From Chrysaora quinquecirrha (taxonomy: Eukaryota; Cnidaria; Scyphozoa; Semaeostomeae; Pelagiidae): a DNA stretch of 64,000 nucleotides. The translations under genes and the position numbers were made by a program. The notes beneath the pieces are model-generated. The model saw nothing but the letters and a program-made list of their open reading frames with translations. It was not told where the DNA came from and did no database searches. Position 1 is the first letter of the stretch. Every line of letters starts with the position of its first letter. Location of the stretch: NCBI GenBank assembly GCA_014526335.1, contig JACTAT010000010.1, forward strand, positions 3,344,253 through 3,408,252. Direction: 5' to 3'. Shown in pieces: positions 1 to 13,200 of this stretch.

Positions 1-43
1 GATTCATCTAGACTCGCCAAGTTTCAAACTTGGATCACTGGAA

Positions 44-2043
44 TCATCTTCGTTTGCTTTTCTGTTGAAACACTTTTCCAAGAAATGCACGTGCCAGCTT
101 CCTTCCTCTTTCCAAATCACTCTTCGATTGCTCTGTCTGACTTGATCGTTTCATAATCGTAACCAGCGCGATGTCCGTTTCCGGTACCCTCAATATCTTA
201 TTGCTTTTAGCGAGCTGCCGTTTAAAAATCGGAGAGAGAGGTATCTCCATAATCGTACCCTGGCTTTTTGGTCCGATCTTTATTCCATTCAGGGGTTCAA
301 GACGTGGTGCTTCGACTTTGGGAAGCTCTTTCTTATGATGATCATCGTCCGAATGCTGGTCGTCCTCTTTAGATTCCCTTGTAACGGCATTTTCGCTGAA
401 TACATTTGAATTTTCATCAGACGTAGCCTCCGCAGAGGATGATGGAACTGTCCTCAAGCCATCCACTGAAGGTGACACAATTCTCTGAAACTCCTCCGTA
501 GATGATGAAGGAGTTTTCCGCACGGCCTCCGCAGAGGATAAGGAAATTTTGTGTAGCGGGATCGTGATGACGTCAGGGATTTCTTTAGCGGCAATCTCTT
601 GCTTTGTTTGTCCTTGCATCGCGAGGCTGACGGAAGAACTTGGGAAATATTCACGCTTATCATGATCATCATCATCATGGTGTCCTGGACGATACTCTCG
701 GCCATGACCATGATGTCCCTCCCCTTCATCATGTCCGTGTCTATGCTCCTCATTATGATGATAATCATGGTTATCTTCTAAGTGTGTGTTATGCTCATAA
801 GTATGGTGGTTAATGGCTTTATCGTTAGCGATGTATGTGAAATGTTGATGAAATTGTTCCATAGGAAGATGACCGTGTCCGGGCATTTCATGTGGGTGGA
901 ACAGTCCGGCGAATAATGAATGATGTCTCCATGGATCTCGAATCACATTGAAATCTCCACCACTCATATGGACTTTAGTGCCATGTTTCTTCAATGCAAC
1001 CACATTGACATCACTGCCATGTTCTTCGAGCTAGAATATAAACAAAATACGTAGATGAGACGCAAACACAACGACAAACCGAGAGCTCTCAGATGCCTTA
1101 TAAAAAGTATAGCTGTACCGAGTTTCCTCGATTAGGCACCCGAGGCCCTTATTTTAAAATATACCTCAAAGAGAAGCAATTATTTGAAAATTTATGAGTA
1201 AACTAACGTTCTTGCAAAAACGTAGCGTTGCAGCACCTTGCAAAAGGTGTTTCTTGATTCTTCAGATCTAGAGCTTGCACACACTATCAAAGTAGTGTCT
1301 GGGATCGATCCGATGGGCAGGTCAAATCCAGGGCGGCTTTTTCGAGGGAGGTTGCTTATTCGAAGAAATAGAGTATATAATATTTGCAGACTTTTAATAG
1401 TGTATTGTCACCATACTGCCGGGGCTAAGGTTTGAGCGATTAAAGCGCTATGTACCTGGAAATAGCCACCTCCTACATCCCAATCACCCTCGCCATGCAC
1501 TTCATCGCCATAATCGTGATGTTCGTCATGGTCGCCACTCTCTTCTTCATCGTGATGTTCAAAATGATGTCCGTGGTGATGCATCATGGGATGATGCCCG
1601 TGGTGCATCATGGAAGGTCCATGATGCACTGGTTCATGATATACGTAATGCTCATGGTGATCATGTGGGTATTCACCGCCATGATGATGATCATGAATCT
1701 CGTGTAGATAATGCGGGCCATGGTGCATATAATGACGTGGATGACTCTCAAGTTCCAATTTCTCGCCATGTTCATCACTTGTATGTAAATCATGATAACC
1801 AAAATCAGGAACTCTCAAGCGATTATGAAAATGAGACCAGCCTCTGTTCCAGCCTTCATGATTGATTGGAAGAAGTTCGTTTCTTTTGACTGCTTGACTT
1901 TCAGTGGTTTTATTTGCATTATTCTGAATAGCCATGAAATTAGCGAGGCTCCTGCTCAATGGGCTTCCATTCGCAACTTGACTCTCTAACACAATACTGA
2001 GCACAACAATGTGCAGAAGCAGTACTTTACAGTAGACACGCAT
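44..2043 (-). CDS. Secreted histidine-rich protein, function unknown
   Basis: I do not recognise the family. Two exons are seen: exon 1 at 1456–2043 and exon 2 at 44–1030. The donor is CAG|GTACAT and the acceptor TTCTAG|CTC, both in phase 0, giving about 524 residues. The ATG at 2043 is chosen because a hydrophobic signal peptide (core LLLHIVVLSIVL) follows at once; no ATG lies upstream in this frame. Residues about 85–190 are dense in His with Asp/Glu and Met (MMHHGHH, HHDEEESGDHDEHHD). Exon 2 begins with more HHxDDDDHD-like runs, then a Ser-rich part with a loosely repeated SSSAEA motif, then a basic tail ending KSKRR. Such composition is known from metal-binding secreted proteins, so binding of Zn, Cu or Ni is an inference. 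No catalytic domain is visible. The single intron holds a TIR element. Confidence 0.72.
1117..1376. mobile_element. Short TIR element, copy 1 (intron of the histidine-rich gene)
   Basis: The left end (tttcctcgattaggcacc) and the inverted right end (cttattcgaagaaatag) resemble each other. The body matches 52977–53627: both carry 'aaaggtgtttcttgattc'-like and 'agtgtctggga' segments in the same order. This copy has a single version of the 23-bp unit (acctcaaagagaagcaa) where the other copy has about 19. No coding capacity is seen. Confidence 0.55.
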
Positions 2044-4269
2044 TGCTCCTCCGTTGCGTTCTTTGGGCTCGACGGAACCAGTACACAAGTATACTACGCA
2101 CTATCAGTTGTATTTCATCAAACTTTACAACCATTCAGCTTTCTAATTGACCAAACAACTGATAACTTTGAAATTAACGAATGAGTGCGAATTTTCGCAT
2201 CACTTTCAGGATACAAACATACAAATATTGTAGCCTCGTTTACAAGATGCTTTTGACCTACGCGAGCAATGAATACTGCAACCTGTTGTGCTTTGATCTG
2301 GTGATCAGCGTCCCGACAGGACTACTGTAAATGAGGCAGTAAACAAATGGCGTACATGTGTATAACAAACTACTATGATTTAACAGCCATGGTAAATTGT
2401 TTTGCACAAATCGAAAATACAATGATATTCCCAGGAAAACCTCACTGGACAAAATAACGCTTCTCGTTAAGGCCTTGGCTTTCCCTACGTGGGTCTGCAT
2501 GAAATTCAAGCTCCATTACAGGCCTATTATAGTTTCCGCTGCTTCAACTTTCCGAGGTTGGTGCATGATTACTTGTTTGAAACTGTTCCAAACTGTTCTG
2601 AATAAGAACTCTGAAAGGGTTCTCAAACTAGCATATCTAAACAAAACAAGTCCACAAGGTTCCGTGTCAATGAGGGACCTACAAATAATTGTTTGGGAAA
2701 GGTTCCATTTGGATAGTTTTTGAGTGATACAAAATTTCAAAATTTTGAGAAACAGTGGAACCATCTCTGGACATACTATGTTTCGGCGGTTCCATTTCAA
2801 GCTGTCCTCATGTAAAGGGGGTCCAGACTGGGGCCTTTCTGTACAAAATTTAAAGTGAAGGTGGTGAAGGTGTAATGGTGCATTTAGCGCCAGTCCCTAG
2901 GATTTCAATAGTAGGTTAACTAATCGAGACCTCGACCCTAGCTGTGTCGCTACCGTAGCTGGGGTTCGAACCACGACCTTCCTGGAATTCTCACACCACA
3001 AGGCAGCTTGATAAGGCCACGACCTCCAAGTACCTTCAAAATTAGAGCGATTCAAACGGGACCGATCAAACTGGTGTCATTTAACGGGATAAAGAGAATC
3101 ATCATCAGTGTTAGGATCATTAAATGATCCTCATGGACAGGAAGATTACATAACAAATATCTCAATAAGTGAAGTTGCAGCTATCTGTCATTATATTAGC
3201 ATACAAATGCAATGCATGCTTGTTTGTTAAAGAGGCATTGTAACATACCATCAGGCTATTAATACCAGCTTAAATTCTAAATCTACATAGATGTATAAAT
3301 GTTATATAACAAATGGTAACAGATATATACAAAATTAATACGCAAACAAACTAATAAGGGCTTTAGATTAGGGAAATGCCAATACACGTGGTCTTAATCG
3401 AAGAACAAAGGCTTAGGTTAAGAGGACAGGTGTTGAGTATGGTAGCATTATAATACCTATATTAAAAGCAACGTGATATGTTAGCCATATTGAAACCCAC
3501 AAGCTCATGCATCCATATACAGTGCAACGTGGGCTTTGTAATTAGTGCTGCGCTAACCTCGGCAGCATTGACCACGTCCTCAGGGTGTATATGACTCTAC
3601 GCCAAACTTTGATGGCCATATTTGTCCATGTTATTTTCATGCCATTTTCAATTTATCATATTTTAACACATGACCCCATCAGCTAATTTATCAAAAATTA
3701 TTGAACAATCATCAGTAAATGAATGGTATTACAAATAATAAAATGGAACTACTACGGTATAAATTAGTATCAGCGTTTCAATCAGCTTGTTCAAGTGTTG
3801 TCTGAGGTAGATTATAATAATCCAGGATCTTTCAGATCAATCTAAGAAGGATCCGATCAATCAAGGATCTATTGAGTTAATTCCCGGTTTTTAGATTACA
3901 AAATTTGGAAACGATCAATTAACGATCTAAAATATAGATTGGCTGCTGCTTATATATGGATAAGTGTTTTCTAAAGATTAACCTAAGACACGTTGAAGTA
4001 TTCGAAGAGCTATTGGATTAATTGAAGATGAATTAGATTAATCCGACAATGGTTCGATTACTCCACATTCCATCAGATAAATCGATCTGGAATCGATCAA
4101 TCCATTACTTACAGTACAAACAAGAAGCTGCTTGTTCAATGTTAATCTAAGGTCGATTTGAATAAACCGAGATTAGATGAATTAATCTGAGATCGTTTGG
4201 ATCGATCAATCTGATTAATCCACAATAATCCAAGACATAATAGGATATATAAGATAATCTCCTACTTGA
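2044..4269. other. Intergenic region between the histidine-rich gene and the RalBP1 3' end
   Basis: No supported gene. It holds a SINE-like copy (2866–3045) and, from about 3790 to 4260, a stretch crowded with variants of the words GATCAATC and GATTAATC, next to the RalBP1 stop. The rest is AT-rich unique sequence in which I see nothing. Confidence 0.5.
2866..3045 (-). repeat. tRNA-derived SINE-like repeat, family A
   Basis: On the minus strand a 'gtggcc...' head is followed by GTGGTTCGAACCCCAGC, which fits a pol III B box (GGTTCGANNCC), then a tail 'gggtcgaggtctcgattag'. The same order occurs at 4442–4612 (−), 31541–31710 (+) and, more diverged, 32617–32815 (+). Tail length and copy spread favour a SINE over a real tRNA gene. 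Confidence 0.6.
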
Positions 4270-7200
4270 TTATATCTTGCATTCTTCAATCATTCTCAAG
4301 TCAACTTGAACCTGCAATGTTTTGGCTCTTTCTTCTACCAAAGCCCTCATTAGATCCATTGTCTGGTTCTGTAAAAATAAAATAAAATAATTAGCTATAT
4401 TCAAAACTGCTTAAGAATAACCATGACTTGCGTAGTTGAAGCTGGAATGGTGTATTTCGGGCCAGTGGCTAGGATCTCAGTAGTGAGATCTCTGTAGTTA
4501 ACTTATCGAGATCTCGATCTTGGCTGTGGCGCAACCGTCGCTGGGGTTCGAACGCCAACCTATTCTGACACCACGAGCCAGCTTAGCTTAGGCCATAATG
4601 CCACAGCACCTTCTAACGGTTTTCAACTCAGTCTTTCGCTTTTACTTCGCGGCTTTATCATCCATCTATGCATTCTTACAACACTCTGGGGGTTAGGTCT
4701 TTAGGTCTTACAAAACTTCTGGATAGCAACAAAAGAGCAGAAAGATCTATGCTCATACCTAAAGTGTTTTCGTCTGACACTCCTCAGAGTATAAACTTCA
4801 GAAACTGACCGAAACAATGGACAAAGGTTGAATTTATACCAAAATGCGCATCGAAATGCACCAATCAAAGAAGTGAGGCTAAATTTTTATTGTGTTTTGA
4901 ACGCCAATAAGCTTGTGACATACAGCGGGAAGACCCATTGAATTAATTGAAGAAAACTCGCCTACAACATACTCCGGAGGTTTATTATATGAGGCTACTT
5001 TAAAATGATCTGAAACTTAACATTGTTTCACAAGCGAGAGGTGATACATATTCAAGAGTGACCGTCGATTTAAATGACAATTCTTTTTTACATACTGACC
5101 TCGAGCTTTTCATTTTCTTTCTCAAGTTCTTTCAAAATGTCTTCCAAGTCAGAATTATTCTCGTCTGAATCCTGCGAAATGCTAAGGATTGATGAAGACT
5201 GCTGGACGAAAAGTTTAGTGAAATATATAGTTGATACCAAACAATTTGTCATCCTTCACTTGCTATCTCATAAAAATGCTTAAGCTTCTAAGCTGTATGC
5301 CCGTTTGGATATATTTTCAAGTTGAGAGTAGGGTGATGCAAAGACAGGGGTCCCCCTTTTGAACCCCCCCTTAATAGACGCCCTTAACAGCCCTTGATCA
5401 ACAATCATTTTTTAGACGAAATAGCAGAATAAACATGAAAAGATACGGTCCCACTATCAGAGCTGTTAGAACTGGAATCTTCGTTGCTTGATGAAATATT
5501 TGAAGCTCGATTTTCTCTCTTCTTTAGCTCATCAATCTCAAGCTAGAAGCACAAAAAAAAACAGAACTACAAGTAACAAATCATTTTAGGAATATCTATA
5601 GTGCTGAATGATACAGAGAAAAGCGTAAAACATGAACCAAATAAATCAAAGCCAGTTGCTCTTAAATTTCCTCCAAATATGAATTCATTCATTCATCCAA
5701 CCGCTTGGCGGATGCTTGTGCAAATGTGAAGTGTCTCTTTAATTTTCTCTGCTTCGCACCAAACCAGTGAATTATGAGACCCTGGAACATGTAAGGCGAG
5801 CGCGACAAGGCCAAAAAAGGGGACAGGCCTTATAACAGTATATACCAGAAGTGATTCCAGTAATCTCCAAGTCATTATGAGCAAGGCTTGATCATTTCAA
5901 GCTTCCCAATCAAGAAATTTGAGCCTCTTGATTCTTAAACCACTGATACTTATTTGTGAGTTTGCACTGTAAAAGTATTTTTTATAAGAAACTCTTCACA
6001 TGAAATTCGGACTCTAGAATTGCCAAAACTTCCAGAAACGCCATTACTGGGAAATTTGTACCAAAGAAACATTTTCACACCAATCTACGAAATATGTTCT
6101 TTCATTAGCTACCTGTATTTCGTCTGAAAAAGGTATTTTTGTGACACGCTGAAACCCACAAGCATTCAAACACGATCGATGGGTTTTAAAAATTATTCAG
6201 ATAAAAAGTAGAACGATTCTATCTTACTTTCAATCGATCAACATCGTTCCACTCTCGCTGGATTCTGTCCTTCAGTCTTGCCGATAAATCTAATAGTTCC
6301 TAGAAAATGAAGAAAAACTGTTATTACAAACGGGGTTTAATAAACCCGCTACCGGCACCAAGACGGAATCAAAGATACTCACGTAGTGTTAGGAAATAAA
6401 CTGCACTCAGACATAAAAAACTGTACAAGAAAGATTGGCTTTAAAAGAGGAGCTTTCTAAGGAGGTATAAAGCTCTCCTCTGATATAATCTACATGAATT
6501 TTGCATCTAGGTTGTTTGTTTAAACTTTCTTTGAGAAAGGCTTTACGAGAAAATTTTAACACTGAGAATTCAATAAGTGGTTTATCAAGCTGAATTTGAT
6601 GGAAACGTCTGGAAGAAGAGGGGAGCAAGCAAGGCACAGAAATGATGATGGAAGAAGGGGAGATGAAGTAAGACACAGGGATACTGATGGCGGACGAAGG
6701 GATTAAGTAAGACACAAAATCTCTTGTTATCTAGGGCAAACAATTTGCCTAGATATCTACAGGATTTCAAGCGATATTAAAATGTTTCTTTTGAGTAAAA
6801 TAATGAAGGGGTATCTTGGATAAAAAACAACAGATTGGAATATTTATACAATCTTTACGAAGTTCATTCCTACCTCTTGTTCGATCATAAGACGATACTC
6901 TTCTCGAAGTAGTTCCTTCATCTCATCTGTAATGAAACAGTAACACATTATATGATGTCTCAATCAGACATTGATCCAAATATGTTTGCAAGTTCGACCA
7001 GGGATTAAAATTGCATCAAGAATTCCTTACCATCTTCAGAAGTAGGTTCATCCTCCGCAGCCTCTTCACTTTCTAATTCTTCCTTTCCTTCTTGTAAAAC
7101 GTCATCTTCATCTTCCTTTGATACCTCATCTTCGCGCTTCACTGCCTCCTCCACAGAAGCCCGACTTTGTGCCTCGTTCTCTTTACTCTGCTCTAAGATT

Positions 7201-10200
7201 CTACTATGTTCTTCATTCCTCTTCTTTAGTCTCGCCTCATCCTTTTCTTCTCCATTCTTTTCGAATCTTCACCTTCCGCCCTCTTTTTCTATCAATATCT
7301 CTCTGTTCTACTTCCTCCCCTCTTCTTCCATCAATATCTCTGTGTTTTACTTTTTCCCATCTTCTTCCATCAATATCTCTCTGCCCTACTTCCTCCCCTC
7401 TTCTTTCATCAGTGTCTCTGTGTTTTACTTCCTCCCCTCTTCTTTCATCAATGTCTCTGTGTCCTACTTCCTCCCCTCTTCTTCCTTCAATATCTCTGTG
7501 TTTTACTTCCTCCCCTTCTTCCATCAATATCTCTGTTTTTTACTTTCTCCCATCTTCTTCCATCAACATATCTGGGTCTTACTTCCTCCCCTCTTCTTCC
7601 ATCAGCATCTCTCTGCTTTACACTATAAACTTCCTTCACCCTAACACCAGAATCACCTTTCACTGCTGTATCTTCTCCCTGAAGTTCCTTTCTCTGCCTG
7701 TTTATTGTTTCTTCTTTTATCAAACCTTGCAGCTTGGTTTTCCTTGGTCAATCTCTAATTGCATTTGTTCTCGTTGTTCCTGGTTCGTTGACAGTCTCTC
7801 AGCAGAATTTTCTTTCATTTTGCTTTGAGATTCATTTGTATCTAATTCTGGTTTTGACGATTCACCTTCAGTGCTTGGTTTTGGTTGCTGACTTCTGCGA
7901 ATTGTTTTTAGCTGGAAAAGATCAATCAATTTAAGATAAATCAATTTTTTAGTTCCAAATTCATTCGTTAAAAAAATATTTCCAAAGCTTAAATACTAGC
8001 TTCAAAACAGAAACTCTGCACCCTCATCTTCCTAGAGAACATCATACTGCCCGCGGGCCCTGTCGTGAGAGGTAGCCGACGGCTATATATACTCGTTCCG
8101 ACGGCTATATATATATATACTCGTTCCGCAGTCGATTCGAGCAACAAGAATCATTGGTAGCCCATTTGTCCCGACATTACCCAGTACTCAAAAAAGCTTC
8201 GATGAGACAGATATAGATAAAAGAAAAGCCACGAGCCGGATCTCCTATAGCAAAAATTCACCGCACGGGGGAAAAATTTTCTCAGTACACAAGCCAGTAC
8301 TGTATTTTCCCTTCAATTCTGCGTATTACTGTTCTGTGTTACAGCGGCCACAGCATAGTGAATTTATTCCGTGCGGCCAAACGAGAGGCCCTTTTAAATC
8401 AAGCAATAATTTATTCTGAATGATCTTCTCGCGTCGCAAGTCAACTTAGCTCTAACTCAACTTCCACCATTCCTTGAACAGGTAAATTAATACTGGTATG
8501 TTCCAAGACAACTCCAAGGCTACCGACGATAAAGGATGCTTCCATCGACTGCGGAAGCCAGCCTTAAACCTGCGTTATCTGCGCCATGAAAACTCCTTAC
8601 CCTTCTCTTTAGTTGAGTCACAGTTCTCTGTATCTCCCACATTTGTTCCATAACTTCTTCCTGTAAGAAATCAGCTAATCAAGCAATTGTTGATTCAGAA
8701 TCACACATATGAGGAAACATGCTTATAAGTAAATACAAACATAAACAGCGTTAAAAGAATACTTTTTTCAGATAAAAATATAATCATCAACCTCGTTAGC
8801 TTCATCTGTATTCATTCTGCGATGAAGATCATCTAGAAATACTTCTTGCTTGCTCAGTTCTTCTTCCAAGGACCTGAAGATCGAAATAAATTCAAATCAA
8901 AACAGACTCGAACTTTAAAACTAACTATTAATTTAACATTATTACATATATTCCGATATATCTTTCACTAATTGATAGCTTACACTAGGGTAGATGTGGC
9001 GTAGCAAGTGGCATACCACATCGAGCCTGGACTGATGCTCAGCGAGCCGGCGACAATTTCACTGAGCAGTAGAGCCCAATGAAATCGTCGAGTAACTCTC
9101 CAAGTCATACAGCCCAAGGCTGTCCTTCATTTTAGCTCTGTGTTTCAGCTGTGTTGAGCAATAAGACACTTGTTGCTCATTGAAATTGTTCTTCGCTCTC
9201 TGATCATGCAGTCCAGGTTCAACTCTCATCAATCACAGTTATTCTAACAGACAGAAGTGTTCTACAGAAACTATAACAGCATAAAGAAGGTATGGACCAA
9301 ATAGATGGATAAGTATCAATAAACCATTACTTTCCAATGAGATCCCAAAGTTTTGAAACTTACCTCGGAGAATGTGGGACCTCAGTGTCCGCTTTTGGCT
9401 TTACAGGCTCAACAAATCTAGAAGAAAAAACACTGTTTTTAGTCCTTTGGCGGTAAGAAATTTCGAAATATAGCTATTCAAAAAGCAGCAAAATATTGTA
9501 AGACATCAAAGAAAGAAATATTCAGAGACAAAATATTAAAAGCTTTTCGCTTGGTACATTTCGTTACAGGCATAAACTATAACATGAGAAGAACAAACGC
9601 TTGATACATCTCTAACAGACGAACGTGTCCAACAAGTATGAATAAAGAAACTACAACATGAGAAGAACAAACATGAGAAGATCCTATTATAAAGAAGGCA
9701 ATAATAGTCTACATGTCTACACAAAACTGGCATTTTTACTTCCATGAAGACAGATTCCAAAGCTCCTAAATGAAACAAAGTGTAGACAGAAAGAGTTCGT
9801 TTTCTCACTCAGCCTCTTCAATTAAGTCTATACTTAGAAAAGTATGGCACATGGAAGAAGATAACACTTAAACTTTAGACGATTGTGATAACGAAGCTGA
9901 ATTTGCTATCGCAATGCTTTGTTGGTATTCACTTAAGTTTACTTACCTGATAATCTCAACATTAGGAAAGAAATCCTTTATATGGGTCATGATTATGAAT
10001 AAAATTCCATGGCTAATGTTCATCGTAGGACTGAACACAATACTGATATTCTGTATCCCCATTTTCGTCTCTGATCCCTAAAAATAGAAAGACTTTTTTA
10101 TATACTACGTGATTGATCTTTCTTTACAGCTGATCCAATGACATGAATTCGTACGAAGTAGAAGGTACAGTGTTTATTCTTGAAAGATTTCATGTGACTC

Positions 10201-13200
10201 AATGAGACTTTCCCCATCGCAATCGAAAGCTGCAGACGACCCTATTTTTAATATTTTAATTCAGTACTAGTAGCCAAGTTTTCAAATACTTGTTCAACAA
10301 AAGTGAAGGATTTTTCTGAGGCTTATCAGTTTTGCAAACTTGGTTTTTGGGACACATACAGTTTAATTCAATCAGCCTTTCTCATTGCTCAGGCTTTGAC
10401 CAACAGATAAAACATTGCTTGTCAAACATTTGAGATTGGTTTGACTGTTTGGCCACGTCACAAAACATTGCTTGACAAGCAAAACTGAACTATGGGCCCT
10501 GAACAAACAATCAAACATTCTTTGTCAAACATCTGAGGTTGGCAAACGTAGCTTAATTCGTTGTTCAATGGTTTTGAAATGGTTGTTGAAAAACATTTGT
10601 TTGCTTGATGCAAGTCAAAATGTTTGACAACCAATGGACGAACGAACGAGATGGACGAATGGTAAAACATTTTACTTGAAAAGATAATTCCAAGCGTTTA
10701 ACAAACAATGTTTTATCGTTTGGCTGGGGCCTCAGGGAGTTGATTGTATCTTAGACCTTTAAGCTGAATGAGCTTTTAATAAACCTAACTATTAAAAAGG
10801 CAATAACTATAATTTGAGGAACCTTCTGCATGACGTGATTTAAATGAACAAATAGCCAAGAGATGAGAGTATAATTTGGCTTTGGCAAATCCGCAAGTAA
10901 TTGTTTCATTTTATCGACTTGTTCTGATTCATCTTTTAGTCCTGTGAAAAAATGACGAATAAAATTAGAACAAAATAGACTTGAAAAACCTTAACAAATA
11001 ACGGGAGCATCCTTAAACATGTTGAAAGCTTTTAGTCTTCCGCTAGCTACTACTTTTGTTGCAAGAAACAGCGAAAACATTATTAGACATGCTTGAAATC
11101 TTTAACGTCTGACATTCCTCAGGGTATAAACGTCTGGAACAAACTAAAACAATTGACAAGACTGAACATAAATCAGGTAAAGATCGAAATGTACCAATTA
11201 GATAAGAGAAATTGGACTGCCATAGTGTTCTGAACGCAAATCACAATCAGCCCACAGAATAAAGCGGAACGACCAATAGAATTAACTGAATAGTCCTAAT
11301 GAGAAAACGAACTCTTGCTGGCTACACAGAACCAGCCTTCTGGATTTTATGTAGACAGATTTTGGAATCTTTAACTAAGTGGATTTCAGAAACATCTCTG
11401 CACATACTAAAATGCTTTTCTTGTCTAACACTCCTCAGAGTATAAATGTCAGAAACTGACCAAGACGATTCACTAAGGTGCATTTCGATCTGCATCTGGG
11501 TATAAATACAGCCTCAATCAATTGATTAGGTCTGTTTCTGATGTTAATAATTTGAAATGTGACAGACAAAGAAGTATTGAGCTGAATTTAGAGTGAAAGC
11601 TAAATTTGGATTAAGATATGAAGGCTTGCGAGGAAATAAATAAGAAATTAAGCCATACGACATGTAAAAATTCATAACACAAAATGGAAGCAAAGTTCAT
11701 CATCAGTTGACTTACCAACAAGGGAATCAAAAACTGGCAGTAGTTTTGGTGTTAGAATATTAACAGGCAACTCTCTTAAATACAGCTTCAATAACCCAGC
11801 AACAATATTGGGTTCAATGTCATCTGCTTCCAAATCAACTTTCATTCCTGCAAAGAGAGAGCTCATGTCAAGAAAGGAGTTGAAAAACTAATTTGATATA
11901 ATTGAAACTCTTGAATATCCTCAAGATAAATACAAAAATTTAACAGATGGTCACGATTTTACTATCTTTGCTTTGCAATCAAAACCGTACACTCTTGTGA
12001 TGCGTATTATTTCTTTCATTACATACTTGAGCAGCTCTTGTAAAAAATTGCTTATATAGTTAATAATTTACTTCACTAAATTAATTAGTTGCTTTGTTAG
12101 CTGGTTTGTTAGGTAGTAAGTGAGTGAATCAGTTAGTTAGTTGGTTAGTGAGTTAGTTCATAGTTAGTTTAGTAAGTAATTACGTAAGTTAGTTAGTTAG
12201 TTACGTAGTTAGTTAGGTAGGTATTTAGTCAGCTAGTTACGTAGTAAGTTAGTTAGTGAGTTAGTTAGTTAGGTAGTTAGTTAGTTTGTTAGTTAGTTAG
12301 CTAGTTAGTTAGTTAGTTAGTTAGTAAGCAAGTTGTTTAATTAGTTAGTTTGCTAGTAAGTTAATTACTTGTCAGTTAGTTACTTAGTAAGTTAGCTAGT
12401 CAGTTGATTGGTTCATTAGTTAGTTAGTTAGTTAGTTACTTTGTTAGTTCTTTAGTTAGTTAGCTAGTAAGTTAGTCAGTCAGTTAATTAGTTAGTTAAT
12501 TAATTAATTAATTAGTCTTACCATGGTTGTAGAGCGATTTCAATTCATCTATCTTTGATTTAACACCAGACACTCTGTATATGCCTTCTTGGTCTAAGCC
12601 TGCAAAATGTTCCAAACTTTCAACATAAGTCTTCAAATTGAACGAGAGAGAAGGGCTACACCACCAAATAGAATAACAGTATAACTTGACAATGAAATAG
12701 ATATTGTATAACAAGTGACAGCAGCTATTAAGAAATGAATTTGATACCTTTTTCTTCCAAATATTGAATACATTCTCTGAAGACACGAGGCAGCTCAATT
12801 CCATCAGAAAAGTTTGCTTCTTGAAACTGCCACCTCAAGTGCAACACCAAATACAGGTGCAACTAAACAAAAAAAATAAATAGCAAATCACAGAAAACCT
12901 GTAGGCTATATGAATTTGCAAGGGGCTGTTAATTACTGGGGTGTCTATTATGGGGTGTCTATTATGGGGCAAAATGTACACCAGCATCAACAACATTGAC
13001 GTTTAGATATTTATTCAACCCTTGATTAACATGTCCTCTCTAATCCCCAAATCTATAATTTGAGTTCAGAGGAAAAATTCCTTTTAATTTTAAGGACAAC
13101 TAAGTTATGAACAATTTGCAACTTACCTGGTGGTGGAGATTGAATTTGGATTGGTGTCAATGAATCACCAGCAGATAAAGATCTTTTATGTTTCTTTTTT

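Noticed and set aside
454..781. Met/Ile-rich frames on both strands over 454–781, and similar ones at 1450–1865
   Set aside because: Shadows of the histidine-coding exons (CAT/ATG permutations).
7118..7828. 236-codon plus-strand frame rich in Ser, Leu and Phe
   Set aside because: Antisense shadow of RalBP1 exons and the CT-rich strand of the 39-bp array.
11102..11122. Active hammerhead at the 11.1 kb copy
   Set aside because: The GAAA core is mutated (GTTAAA), so only a remnant is claimed.
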